A stretch of 64,000 nucleotides of DNA from Pelagimonas varians (GTDB taxonomy: Bacteria; Pseudomonadota; Alphaproteobacteria; Rhodobacterales; Rhodobacteraceae), in contig NZ_QKMF01000021.1 of assembly GCF_003208435.1 (NCBI RefSeq), positions 1-64,000 of the forward strand. Reading direction: 5' to 3'. Position 1 is the first letter of the stretch. Every line of letters begins with the position of its first letter. Position numbers and translations under genes: made by a program. Of this stretch, positions 26,534 through 35,029 are shown one piece after another. A model generated the notes under the pieces. That model ran no database searches, was not told the DNA's origin, and saw only the letters and a program-made list of their open reading frames with translations.

Positions 26534-28411
26534 GTGTTTCACGTGAAACAATCTGATTTTGATGTTGTAGTAATCGGCGGAGGGCACGCTGGAACCGAGG
26601 CTGCGGCAGCCGCATGCCGCTTTGGTGCTAAAACGGCACTGATTACACTTAAGCAAGGTGACTTGGGGACAATGTCATGCAATCCAGCGATTGGTGGCTT
26701 AGGAAAAGGACATCTGGTTCGAGAAATTGACGCTATGGACGGGATAATGGGCCGCGTTGCTGATTTTTCAGGAATTCAATTTAGATTATTGAATCGCCGA
26801 AAGGGTCCAGCAGTGCAGGGTCCTCGGACACAGGCAGATCGAGATAGATATAAAAGTGGGATACAATCAACTATTTCCACTATTTCCGGACTGACGGTTC
26901 TTTTAGGAGAAATCACAGATCTCATCCAAAAGGGGAATGTGATCTGTGGCGTCACATTTGCCGATGGATCTGAAGTTAGCTGTAAATCCGTCGTTTTGAC
27001 CAGTGGAACATTTTTGAATGGTGTTCTTCATGTAGGTGACAAATCCCATTCTGGTGGAAGAATGGGAAACAATGCTTCCATAAAGCTTGCAGATAGAATA
27101 CGGGATTTTGGTTTGTCCCAAGGCCGGTTAAAAACTGGTACGCCACCTAGACTGGATGGGAAAACTATCAATTGGGACATTCTGGGCACCCAACCAGGGG
27201 ATGAAGATCCTGTCATGTTCTCGTTTCTGTCTAAGAAACCAATAGCGCGACAAATTTCATGTGGCGTCACGCACACGAACAGTAAAACGCATGACATTAT
27301 TCGAGAAAACCTAAATAGGTCAGCGATGTACGGTGGACATATTGATGGCGTTGGTCCTCGGTATTGTCCTTCGATAGAGGATAAAATTGTTAGGTTTGCA
27401 GACAAGGAGTCACATCAAATTTTCCTGGAACCCGAGGGATTGGACACTTCGACTGTTTATCCCAACGGCATTTCAACATCCTTGCCAGAGGACGTCCAGG
27501 AACAATATGTGCGCTCCATAGTGGGTTTGGAAAATGTTTCAATTGTGCAGCCAGGCTATGCGATTGAATACGACTTTATCGATCCTCGAAATCTGATGTC
27601 GACATTAGAGGTCAAGGATCTTAGCGGGCTGTATTTTGCAGGACAGATTAATGGGACAACGGGATATGAGGAAGCAGCGGCCCAAGGGTTGGTAGCTGGT
27701 CTAAACGCCGCTGCGATGAGTCTTTCCAGGGATACTGTCGAATTTTCTCGAACAGATAGCTATATTGGGGTTATGATCGACGACTTGACGTCTCGAGGTG
27801 TTACTGAACCATATCGAATGTTCACATCACGCGCGGAGTTCCGCTTAGCCTTGAGGGCTGATAATGCCGACCAACGTTTGACACCCGTTGCAATTTCGAT
27901 CGGAGCATCTTCTGACATCCGCAGTCGAACGTTTGAGGATAAGATGGCAAGACTTAAAGGTGGTCGGGAAGCGTTGGACAAATTGGTTTTGTCACCAAAT
28001 CAGGTTCGCAAGCTTGGTGTGAATGCAAATTTGGACGGTGTAAAGAGGTCCGGTTACCAACTGTTGGCTTTGAAAGATCTTACGTTTTCTATGTTAAAAT
28101 CGGCAGAGCCTTCGTTGTCCGAGATTGACATCGAAATTTCGGATCAACTTGAGAGAGAAGCGCTATACGCGTCCTACATTGAACGCCAAAAACGTGATGT
28201 GGCTGCTATTCAAAAAGATACTAAGGTCAAGATTCCATTGGATTTTGAGTATTTGAATCTTTCTGGTCTGTCCAATGAGTTGCGGATCAAATTGAGTCAA
28301 TCTCGGCCTGAAAATCTCGGGATGGCTGCACGTATTGATGGTATGACTCCCGCTGCACTTGCACTCCTTTTGGCAAAGGTTCGGCAATTTCCGAAAAGGG
28401 ACGTATCGTGA
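26534..28411 (+). CDS. mnmG: tRNA uridine-5-carboxymethylaminomethyl modification enzyme MnmG (GidA)
   Basis: 625 residues if GTG at 26534 is used; a second in-frame GTG at 26543 is better spaced from the AGGGAG at 26529-26534 and would give 622 residues, with parS then overlapping the RBS-start interval. FAD-binding Rossmann motif [14 protein letters not shown], and the conserved [24 protein letters not shown] and [10 protein letters not shown]. It works with MnmE on tRNA wobble uridine. Reading frame starts FHVKQ only because parS is translated. Followed by rsmG with 4-bp overlap. Confidence 0.96.
   Translation: MFHVKQSDFDVVVIGGGHAGTEAAAAACRFGAKTALITLKQGDLGTMSCNPAIGGLGKGHLVREIDAMDGIMGRVADFSGIQFRLLNRRKGPAVQGPRTQADRDRYKSGIQSTISTISGLTVLLGEITDLIQKGNVICGVTFADGSEVSCKSVVLTSGTFLNGVLHVGDKSHSGGRMGNNASIKLADRIRDFGLSQGRLKTGTPPRLDGKTINWDILGTQPGDEDPVMFSFLSKKPIARQISCGVTHTNSKTHDIIRENLNRSAMYGGHIDGVGPRYCPSIEDKIVRFADKESHQIFLEPEGLDTSTVYPNGISTSLPEDVQEQYVRSIVGLENVSIVQPGYAIEYDFIDPRNLMSTLEVKDLSGLYFAGQINGTTGYEEAAAQGLVAGLNAAAMSLSRDTVEFSRTDSYIGVMIDDLTSRGVTEPYRMFTSRAEFRLALRADNADQRLTPVAISIGASSDIRSRTFEDKMARLKGGREALDKLVLSPNQVRKLGVNANLDGVKRSGYQLLALKDLTFSMLKSAEPSLSEIDIEISDQLEREALYASYIERQKRDVAAIQKDTKVKIPLDFEYLNLSGLSNELRIKLSQSRPENLGMAARIDGMTPAALALLLAKVRQFPKRDVS
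26535..26550. promoter_or_regulatory. parS: parS centromere site 1 (perfect palindrome)
   Basis: TGTTTCACGTGAAACA, an exact match to the ParB site found in most bacterial chromosomes. It covers the mnmG start region. It lies 2.8 kb from the middle of the putative origin and 3.3 kb before parB. Confidence 0.96.
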
Positions 28412-29028
28412 TGGATCTGGCGGATGTTAGTGATGTCAATGTTTCACGTGAAACAGAAGACAAACTTAAAGTGTTTCTGGGACTCCTGAAAAAGTGGACA
28501 CCCAAAATAAATCTGATCGCACCAAGTTCAGTTGGAGACGCGTGGTCCCGACATTTTGTTGATTCAGCGCAGACGTTTAGACACCGATCCAGCGACGCTG
28601 GAATGTGGGTGGATTTTGGAAGCGGGGGTGGATTTCCAGGGCTGGTTTGTGCCGTTCTTGCCGAAGGAAGATGCCCGGACCTGCAATTCCAAATGATCGA
28701 AAGCGATGCGCGCAAAGGAGTATTTTTGCGGACCGTTATCAGAGAACTCGACTTGCGTGCGACCGTGCTGGTGAAGAGAATAGAGGAAGTTGAACCACTG
28801 AATGCCGATGTAGTGTCGGCGCGAGCATTGGCGTCGGTAACAGATCTATTGCCGATGGCGCAGATTCACTTGAAGCCGAGTGGCCGGGCTCTTTTTCTTA
28901 AAGGTGAAAAATGGGAAAAAGAAGTAGCTGAGGCCAAGAAATCATGGAATTTTTCCATGACACCCCATAAAAGTAAAACAAACCACATGGCAGCAATTTT
29001 GGAAATTGGAGATATATCTCGTGTCTGA
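28408..29028 (+). CDS. rsmG: 16S rRNA m7G527 methyltransferase RsmG (GidB)
   Basis: 206 residues. Overlaps the mnmG stop by GTGATG; ATG at 28411 is an alternative start, both near AAAGGGA. SAM-binding region [14 protein letters not shown] and [13 protein letters not shown] are typical of RsmG. N-terminal residues NVSRET arise from the embedded parS site. Methylates G527 of 16S rRNA; loss gives low-level streptomycin resistance in other bacteria. Confidence 0.94.
   Translation: MMDLADVSDVNVSRETEDKLKVFLGLLKKWTPKINLIAPSSVGDAWSRHFVDSAQTFRHRSSDAGMWVDFGSGGGFPGLVCAVLAEGRCPDLQFQMIESDARKGVFLRTVIRELDLRATVLVKRIEEVEPLNADVVSARALASVTDLLPMAQIHLKPSGRALFLKGEKWEKEVAEAKKSWNFSMTPHKSKTNHMAAILEIGDISRV
28440..28455. 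promoter_or_regulatory. parS: parS centromere site 2 (perfect palindrome)
   Basis: TGTTTCACGTGAAACA, identical to site 1, 1.9 kb away, inside codons 11-16 of rsmG (NVSRET). Such coding-region parS sites occur in other alphaproteobacteria and help ParB spreading near the origin. Confidence 0.96.
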
Positions 29029-29830
29029 TCTGTCTCGTCCAACTGGTCCAAGAATAGTAGCGATCACCAATCAAAAAGGCGGTGTTGGCAAAACCACGAC
29101 TACCATAAATTTGGCAGCGGCCTTGGCCGAAAAAAATCTAAATGTCCTTGTGGTTGACTTGGACCCACAGGGCAACGCATCGACAGGCTTGGGAATCGAA
29201 CCCGAAGATCGAAAATTCACCACGTATGATTTTTTGGTGGATGAAGTCGAGTTGGAGCAGGTTATTCTCAATACATCAACGAAACTGGTATCTTTGATTC
29301 CGGCAACTGTTGATCTGAGTTCGGCTGACATTGAATTGTTCACTAACGAAAAACGTAGTTTTTTGTTGCATGATGCACTTAGGCAAACTGCGTTGGATGC
29401 ATTTGCATTTGATTATGTTCTGATTGATTGCCCTCCATCGCTCAACCTTTTGACGGTGAATGCCATGGTTGCAGCGCATTCGGTTATAGTACCACTGCAG
29501 AGCGAATTTTTCGCCCTCGAAGGTCTTTCGCAGCTCATGCTGACAATCAGGGAAGTAAGGCAAACAGCTAATCCCAACTTGCGGATCGAAGGTATCGTGC
29601 TGACAATGTATGATGCTCGGAATAATCTTTCTCAACAAGTTGAGGCAGATGCCCGCGCGAATCTAGGGGATTTGGTTTTTAGGTCTGTTATCCCGCGGAA
29701 TGTGAGGGTCAGCGAAGCGCCTTCTTACGCACTCCCAGTTCTGTCTTATGATACAGGGTCCAAGGGCGCCGCAGCATATAGATCTCTGGCGACGGAGCTC
29801 CTACAAAAACACGAAAATATTGCGGCTTAG
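29021..29830 (+). CDS. parA: Chromosome-partitioning ATPase ParA
   Basis: 269 residues from the GTG at 29021 (GGAGATAT upstream, overlapping the rsmG stop by 8 bp). Deviant Walker A KGGVGKTTT with signature Lys, DLDPQGNASTGLGIE, and a Walker B-like YVLIDCPPSLNLLT. No N-terminal DNA-binding extension, so a chromosomal Soj/ParA rather than a plasmid type. Drives segregation of ParB-parS complexes. Confidence 0.96.
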   Translation: MSDLSRPTGPRIVAITNQKGGVGKTTTTINLAAALAEKNLNVLVVDLDPQGNASTGLGIEPEDRKFTTYDFLVDEVELEQVILNTSTKLVSLIPATVDLSSADIELFTNEKRSFLLHDALRQTALDAFAFDYVLIDCPPSLNLLTVNAMVAAHSVIVPLQSEFFALEGLSQLMLTIREVRQTANPNLRIEGIVLTMYDARNNLSQQVEADARANLGDLVFRSVIPRNVRVSEAPSYALPVLSYDTGSKGAAAYRSLATELLQKHENIAA

Positions 29831-29850
29831 AAACGCGAACGGAGGCAAAA

Positions 29851-30747
29851 ATGGCAGATAAAAAAGAACAACGGCGTGGTTTGGGGCGTGGGCTATCTGC
29901 TTTGATGGCTGACGTTGGGCCAAATCATGATAATGTGGTATCTACGCCAAGGTCTGATCTTGTCGTTCCGATCGAGAAATTGGTTCCTAATCCGGATCAG
30001 CCCAGACGTGTTTTTACAGATTCTCAGCTGGAAGAACTAGCAAATTCCATTCGGGCGAAGGGTGTTTTACAACCTTTGATCGTTCGAACTAATCCTAAGA
30101 ATACCGAACAATACGAGATTGTCGCAGGTGAACGCCGCTGGCGGGCGTCTCAAATGGCAAAACTGCATGAGATTCCCGTGTTGGTCCGGGATTTTGATGA
30201 TACCGAAGTTCTCGAAGTCGCGATCATTGAAAATATCCAACGCGCTGACTTGAACCCGATTGAAGAAGCCGCTGGTTACAAACAGTTGATGTTCAAATTT
30301 GGGCATACACAAGAAAAGCTGGCAGAGGCTTTGGGGAAAAGCCGAAGCCACATCGCTAACTTGTTGCGTCTGCTTAACTTGCCAGAAACTATTCAGGACA
30401 TGGTTTCGCGCAATGATCTGAGCGCAGGGCATGCTCGGGCCTTGATCACTGCGTCGAATCCTGAAGAGCTGGCTAGGACAGTTGTCGCCAAAGGCCTTTC
30501 TGTTCGGGATACAGAGAAGCTGGCCAAAGGCACTTTGATGTCTGCTCGACCAAAGGGGACAACAACCTCTCAGTCTGCGCCGGCCAAAGATGCGGACACC
30601 AAGGCGCTTGAAGGTGATTTGTCGGCTGCATTGAAGATGAAGGTTCAGATCGATCACAAGGCGGGGGGAGAATCCGGACGCGTGTCAATTTCTTATGATA
30701 CGCTGGAAGAATTGGACGTCCTTTGCGCGGTGCTGAGCAAAGCATAA
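29851..30747 (+). CDS. parB: Chromosome-partitioning protein ParB
   Basis: 298 residues. N-terminal ParA-stimulating GRGLSALMA, ParB/Srx CTPase fold with GERRWRASQMAKL, ENIQRADLNPIEEA and the helix-turn-helix LAEALGKSRSHIANLLRLL (parS recognition), then a linker and a C-terminal dimerisation domain. CTP-dependent clamp that slides out from parS. 20 bp after parA with AACGGAGG as RBS. Confidence 0.97.
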   Translation: MADKKEQRRGLGRGLSALMADVGPNHDNVVSTPRSDLVVPIEKLVPNPDQPRRVFTDSQLEELANSIRAKGVLQPLIVRTNPKNTEQYEIVAGERRWRASQMAKLHEIPVLVRDFDDTEVLEVAIIENIQRADLNPIEEAAGYKQLMFKFGHTQEKLAEALGKSRSHIANLLRLLNLPETIQDMVSRNDLSAGHARALITASNPEELARTVVAKGLSVRDTEKLAKGTLMSARPKGTTTSQSAPAKDADTKALEGDLSAALKMKVQIDHKAGGESGRVSISYDTLEELDVLCAVLSKA

Positions 30748-30757
30748 TCACCGGGTC

Positions 30758-30816
30758 AAGGCCGGCTCAATCTGGTAGCAGTTCCGCAATAACTGCGTTG
30801 AGAACCAGCCGGCCTT
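30758..30816. repeat. Long inverted repeat at the parB/hemW convergent end
   Basis: AAGGCCGGCT (30758-30767) and AGCCGGCCTT (30807-30816) are exact reverse complements, separated by 39 nt and overlapping the end of hemW. No T-run follows, so it may be an attenuating hairpin or simply a paired 3' structure rather than a terminator. Confidence 0.4.
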
Positions 30817-31924
30817 GTTGTGTAACCCCAATCCTATCTTGACTACGAAACATCAAACCGAGTTCAAGTAGTCTATCAACAGTGGTGTCTAAGGATAGGT
30901 TATCGCACATTTTGTGTAGTCTAGCAGTATCTATACCGTCAGTTACCCGTAGCCCCATCATCAGGTATTCAGAGGCTTGGTCTTTAACAGATAGCTTCGA
31001 ATTTATTTCGTCACCAGATCCAGTTTCGACCGATTTCAGCCAAGCGCCGGGTTGAAGCCAAGCAGAGTTGGCATATTTTTGCCCGCCCAAAGTGAGACGG
31101 CCGTGAGCGCCGGGTCCAACACCCGCATAGTCGCCGTAGTTCCAATAAATCAAATTGTGACGCGATTCAGAGCCTGGTGCCGCGTGGTTCGACACTTCAT
31201 ACGCTGGCATTCCAGCCGCCCCGCATAGGTCTTGCGTCAGGTCGTACATATCAGCAGCCAAGTCTTCCCCTGGAAGACCGCGCAATTTTCCCGCGTTCTG
31301 GCGATCCCAAAACGCAGTGCCATGCTCTACTGTCAACTGATACAGGGACAGGTGATCACCAGCCATTGCCAGCGCTTCTGATAGCTCGATTTTCCAATCA
31401 TCAAGTGTCTGATCTTGACGGGCATAGATCAAATCAAAGCTAACGCGGCCAAACGTATTCTGCGCGATATCAAAGGCGCGCTGCGCTTCCTTGGCACTGT
31501 GCAACCGACCCAATCTACGCAGATCATTGTCGCGCAGGGATTGGATGCCCAAAGACACGCGATTGATGCCTGCTTCTGCAAAGCCGCGAAAACGATTTGC
31601 CTCCACGGAATTCGGATTGGCTTCGAGCGTGATCTCGATGTCATTGGCCCAAGTCCAATGGGTCTGTGCGGCATTCAAAATCGTTGCCACAGTCTCTGGC
31701 AACATCAAAGACGGGGTGCCACCGCCGAAAAAGATCGAACGCAGCAGGCGGCCGGGAGTCTGGGACGAAACCCGCAGCACTTCGGCGGCCAACGCATTGG
31801 CCCAGCGTGTTTGATCAATGTGTTTAACGACGTGGCTGTTAAAGTCGCAATAGGGGCATTTGGCCTCGCAAAAGGGCCAATGCACGTAGAGGCCAAAGCC
31901 CCCAGCTTGCCAGTCTTCAGTCAA
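30767..31924 (-). CDS. hemW: Radical SAM haem chaperone HemW (formerly coproporphyrinogen III oxidase-like HemN)
   Basis: 385 residues. N-terminal CEAKCPYCDFNSH holds the CxxxCxxC cluster motif, with GGGTPSLM and the HemN C-terminal domain. It lacks the longer N-terminus of genuine HemN, so HemW, which binds haem and delivers it to other proteins, is the better name. Overlaps rdgB by 8 bp. Confidence 0.93.
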   Translation of the reverse strand: MTEDWQAGGFGLYVHWPFCEAKCPYCDFNSHVVKHIDQTRWANALAAEVLRVSSQTPGRLLRSIFFGGGTPSLMLPETVATILNAAQTHWTWANDIEITLEANPNSVEANRFRGFAEAGINRVSLGIQSLRDNDLRRLGRLHSAKEAQRAFDIAQNTFGRVSFDLIYARQDQTLDDWKIELSEALAMAGDHLSLYQLTVEHGTAFWDRQNAGKLRGLPGEDLAADMYDLTQDLCGAAGMPAYEVSNHAAPGSESRHNLIYWNYGDYAGVGPGAHGRLTLGGQKYANSAWLQPGAWLKSVETGSGDEINSKLSVKDQASEYLMMGLRVTDGIDTARLHKMCDNLSLDTTVDRLLELGLMFRSQDRIGVTQQGRLVLNAVIAELLPD

Positions 31925-32528
31925 AGCAGCCTGCTACCAGTTTACGGAACGCATCGGCACGGTGGCTGATCTCGTTCTTTTGCTCGGATGGCATTTCCGC
32001 GAATGTCACGTCAAAGCCCTCGGGTTGGAAAATTGGATCATATCCGTGGCCATTGTCGCCGCGCATAGGCCATACAACACGGCCTTCCATAACGCCGGGA
32101 AATACCTGATCCGTGCCGTCTGGCCACGCAAGAACCAACGTGCTGCAAAACCGCGCGGTCCAAGGTTCCGGCGCATCAGCTGCAACCAGCATGTCGTGGC
32201 TCTTGGTCATTGCCATGATGAAATCACGGCCATTCCCAGTCTCTGCCCAATCGGCGGTGTAGACGCCGGGCTGTTTGTCCAGCGCATCGATTTCAATGCC
32301 TGAGTCATCAGACAGGGCAGGGAGGCCCGTTGCCTTGGCCGCTGCATGTGCCTTGATCCGGGCGTTTTGGACAAATGTGGTGCCGTCCTCAACCGGTTCG
32401 GGTAGGCCCATTTCAGCGGCACCGACCACCGAAACCCCGAAGGGTTTCAGCAGTTCGGTGATCTCATCCAATTTGCCCTGATTGTGGGTGGCGACCAGCA
32501 GGCGGTCGCCGTCAAACTTGCGGCTCAT
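31917..32528 (-). CDS. rdgB: Non-canonical purine NTP pyrophosphatase RdgB (HAM1 type)
   Basis: 203 residues. [12 protein letters not shown] near the N-terminus, catalytic [10 protein letters not shown] and the conserved FRGHDPIF-like region ([20 protein letters not shown]). Removes ITP, dITP and XTP from the pool. 4-bp overlap with rph upstream. Confidence 0.95.
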   Translation of the reverse strand: MSRKFDGDRLLVATHNQGKLDEITELLKPFGVSVVGAAEMGLPEPVEDGTTFVQNARIKAHAAAKATGLPALSDDSGIEIDALDKQPGVYTADWAETGNGRDFIMAMTKSHDMLVAADAPEPWTARFCSTLVLAWPDGTDQVFPGVMEGRVVWPMRGDNGHGYDPIFQPEGFDVTFAEMPSEQKNEISHRADAFRKLVAGCFD

Positions 32529-33238
32529 ACTGTTGCGGCCATTTGCGCTGCAACCAATTCGCCAACACCTTTTTCAGCAAGGTTCATCAACTCGCCCATT
32601 TGGTCACGAGAGAATGTAGACCCTTCAGCAGACATTTGGATTTCGATCAACTGACCGTCTTCGCGCAAGATGAAATTGCCGTCCACGCCGGCTTCGCTGT
32701 CTTCTGGATAGTCCAGATCCAGAACCGGTTGACCTGCATAGATGCCGCACGAAATGGCGGCGACAGGTGAAATCAAAGGATCTGTTTTGATATCGCCCGC
32801 TTTGATCAGTTTGTTGACGGCCAGTCGCAGCGCCACCCAGCCACCAGTGATCGATGCACAACGTGTGCCGCCGTCCGCTTGAATGACGTCGCAATCGACG
32901 GTGATCTGGCGCTCGCCAAGGGCAACACGGTCAACACCGGCACGCAGAGAACGGCCGATCAAACGTTGGATCTCAACCGTGCGTCCACCTTGCTTACCGG
33001 AGGTGGCTTCGCGGCGCATTCGTGAAGACGTGGATCGCGGCAGCATACCGTATTCTGCCGTCACCCAGCCAAGGCCGGACCCCTTGATAAATGGCGGTAC
33101 GCGGGCCTCAAGCGAGGCGGTGCAAAGCACGTGCGTGTCGCCCATGCGGATCATGCAAGACCCTTCGGCGTGTTTTGTTACGTTCGTTTCGATTGAAACG
33201 GCGCGCATTTCGTTTAATTCTCTTCCTGACGGTCTCAT
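32525..33238 (-). CDS. rph: RNase PH
   Basis: 237 residues from the ATG at 33236-33238 with AAAGGA 7 bp upstream. Starts MRPSGREL, and has the phosphorolytic core [20 protein letters not shown] and [12 protein letters not shown]. Phosphorolytic 3'-5' exoribonuclease that trims tRNA precursors; hexameric. Operon rph-rdgB-hemW reading leftward; shares the 104-bp promoter region with divergent hrcA. Confidence 0.96.
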   Translation of the reverse strand: MRPSGRELNEMRAVSIETNVTKHAEGSCMIRMGDTHVLCTASLEARVPPFIKGSGLGWVTAEYGMLPRSTSSRMRREATSGKQGGRTVEIQRLIGRSLRAGVDRVALGERQITVDCDVIQADGGTRCASITGGWVALRLAVNKLIKAGDIKTDPLISPVAAISCGIYAGQPVLDLDYPEDSEAGVDGNFILREDGQLIEIQMSAEGSTFSRDQMGELMNLAEKGVGELVAAQMAATV

Positions 33239-33274
33239 GACAGATCCTTTAAGCTTGGTTGAGGCAGGGATAGA

Positions 33275-33293
33275 CGCGCAGCCCCCCTGCGCG
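33275..33293. repeat. GC-rich hairpin in the rph/hrcA divergent region
   Basis: Stem CGCGCAG / CTGCGCG with a C5 loop, about 50 bp from the hrcA start and about 40 bp from the rph start. Not the CIRCE element that HrcA binds (TTAGCACTC-N9-GAGTGCTAA). Confidence 0.45.
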
Positions 33294-33342
33294 CAACCCT
33301 GATCGGGGCAGAGGCAGCATGCAGACGTAGGAAGAGGCCTGA

Positions 33343-34407
33343 ATGAACGACGCAAGAGAAGTTCTATCCGAAATGAATGACCGTTCCCGCGAAGTGTTTC
33401 GCCTTGTGGTCGAATCCTATTTGGAAACCGGCGGCCCTGTAGGGTCGCGTACCTTGACGCGGGCTTTGTCGGAAAAGGTATCGGCCGCGACGATCCGCAA
33501 TGTCATGCAGGATCTGGAGTTTCTGGGTCTGCTCGACAGCCCGCATGTTTCAGCGGGTCGCATCCCGACCCAGCAAGGTCTAAGGATGTTTGTGGACGGG
33601 CTGCTTGAGGTTCGGGATCTCGACAATCAGGACCGTATCAAACTGGACGCCACAGTGGGCAACAACGCGTCTGATGTGGGCGGGTTGCTTGATAAAGTTG
33701 GCGCCGCACTTTCTGGCGTCACACATGGTGCGTCCTTGGTCCTGACACCCAAGCACGAGGCGCCGTTAAAGCACATTGAATTTGTCAGCCTTGCGCAGGA
33801 TCGGGCATTGGTTGTGATCGTCTTTGCGGACGGGCAGGTTGAGAACCGTCTGTTTACCCCACCGCCGGGACAAACGCCCAGCTCCATGCGCGAAGCGGCA
33901 AACTTTGTGAATTCCTGGGTTGAAGGCCGCACCCTGTCCGAGCTTGGCAAGATCATGATCGAGGAAATCAAGAACCGGCGCCAAGAGCTTGATACGCTTG
34001 CCGCGCAGCTGGTTGAATCGGGAATCGCGGTTTGGGAAAGTCCCGAAGACAATTCGGGGCGGTTGATCGTGCGTGGTCGAGCGAATCTTTTGGGCGAAGA
34101 CACGGCCGATGCGGAGCTGGACCTGATCCGCACGCTGTTTGATGACTTGGAACGTAAGCAAGACATTGCCGAATTCCTTGAACTTACGGAACAAGGCGAA
34201 GGCGTGCGCATTTTTATTGGCTCTGAGAACAAACTTTTCTCACTTTCGGGTTCCTCTTTGGTCGTGTCTCCTTATATGAACGCGGATCGAAAGATCATCG
34301 GCGCCGTGGGCGTGATTGGACCGACGCGGCTGAACTATGGGCGCATTGTTCCGATTGTGGATTACACGGCCCAGCTGGTCGGAAAGCTGATTACCGACCG
34401 GAGTTAG
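33343..34407 (+). CDS. hrcA: Heat-inducible transcription repressor HrcA
   Basis: 354 residues. Winged-helix N-terminus ([38 protein letters not shown]) that binds CIRCE, then the GAF-like and C-terminal domains ([25 protein letters not shown]). Represses groESL and other chaperone genes; stability depends on GroEL. No CIRCE sequence occurs in this window, so its targets lie elsewhere. Followed by grpE after 9 bp. Confidence 0.96.
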   Translation: MNDAREVLSEMNDRSREVFRLVVESYLETGGPVGSRTLTRALSEKVSAATIRNVMQDLEFLGLLDSPHVSAGRIPTQQGLRMFVDGLLEVRDLDNQDRIKLDATVGNNASDVGGLLDKVGAALSGVTHGASLVLTPKHEAPLKHIEFVSLAQDRALVVIVFADGQVENRLFTPPPGQTPSSMREAANFVNSWVEGRTLSELGKIMIEEIKNRRQELDTLAAQLVESGIAVWESPEDNSGRLIVRGRANLLGEDTADAELDLIRTLFDDLERKQDIAEFLELTEQGEGVRIFIGSENKLFSLSGSSLVVSPYMNADRKIIGAVGVIGPTRLNYGRIVPIVDYTAQLVGKLITDRS

Positions 34408-34416
34408 AGGTAGAGA

Positions 34417-34980
34417 ATGGCTGATCAAAACAAGAACGATTTTCTCGACGATATCGACGAGGCAGAAGCGCAGGAAACTGCGTTCGAAACCGAAGAGATT
34501 GACGAGGTTGCAATGGCCGTTGAGCAAGTGATTGCTGAACGGGATGATTTCAAAGACCGGTTTATGCGGGCGCTGGCGGATGCGGAAAACGCTCGCAAGC
34601 GGGCCGATAAGGACCGTCGCGAGGCACAGATGTACGGTGGCACACGTATCGCCCGTGATCTGATCCCCGTTTATGACAACTTGAACCGTGCTTTGACTGC
34701 TGCCAAAGACGCAGAAGGCGAAGGGTCTGCTGCGTTGATCGAAGGCGTTGAACTGACTCTCAAAGAGTTGCTCAGCGTATTTGATCGCCACGGTGTGAAG
34801 CGCGTGACACCTGAGGTCGGCGACCGCTTTGACCCCAAGATGCACGAAGCCATGTTCGAGGCTCCTTTGCCCGGTACAAAGGCGGGCGACATCATTCAGG
34901 TGTCTGCCGAAGGGTTTGTTCTGCACGAACGCCTGTTGCGTGCCGCGCAAGTGGGTGTCAGTTCCATGCCTGCTGGTTAA
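34417..34980 (+). CDS. grpE: Nucleotide-exchange factor GrpE
   Basis: 187 residues with an acidic coiled-coil N-terminus and the beta-domain region (MYGGTRIARDLIPVYDNLNRAL; GEGVELTLKELLSVF; DRFDPKMHEAMFEAP). Releases ADP from DnaK. Same operon as hrcA (AGAGG before the ATG). Ends before a bidirectional terminator shared with mutS. dnaK and dnaJ are not in the window. Confidence 0.95.
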   Translation: MADQNKNDFLDDIDEAEAQETAFETEEIDEVAMAVEQVIAERDDFKDRFMRALADAENARKRADKDRREAQMYGGTRIARDLIPVYDNLNRALTAAKDAEGEGSAALIEGVELTLKELLSVFDRHGVKRVTPEVGDRFDPKMHEAMFEAPLPGTKAGDIIQVSAEGFVLHERLLRAAQVGVSSMPAG

Positions 34981-35004
34981 ACTGGCGGTGCGTTCGGATT
35001 TGGG

Positions 35005-35029
35005 AAAGGCGGGGTTTTACCCCGCCTTT
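35005..35029. terminator. Bidirectional terminator between grpE and mutS
   Basis: Perfect 10-bp stem AAAGGCGGGG / CCCCGCCTTT with TTTTA loop and T-tract to the right. Overlaps the mutS stop codon at 35017, so it serves the two convergent genes. Confidence 0.88.

Noticed and set aside
30067-30657. A 196-residue minus-strand frame opposite parB
   Set aside because: Antisense shadow of a conserved gene, with no RBS or family pattern.
32883-33302. A 139-residue plus-strand frame opposite rph
   Set aside because: It lies fully opposite the well-supported RNase PH gene and reads as a shadow.
33239-33342. CIRCE element (HrcA operator)
   Set aside because: TTAGCACTC-N9-GAGTGCTAA, or near matches, is absent upstream of hrcA.
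33627-34232. A 201-residue minus-strand frame within hrcA
   Set aside because: Mirror frame of a conserved gene, rich in Ser/Arg and Pro, without a start signal.
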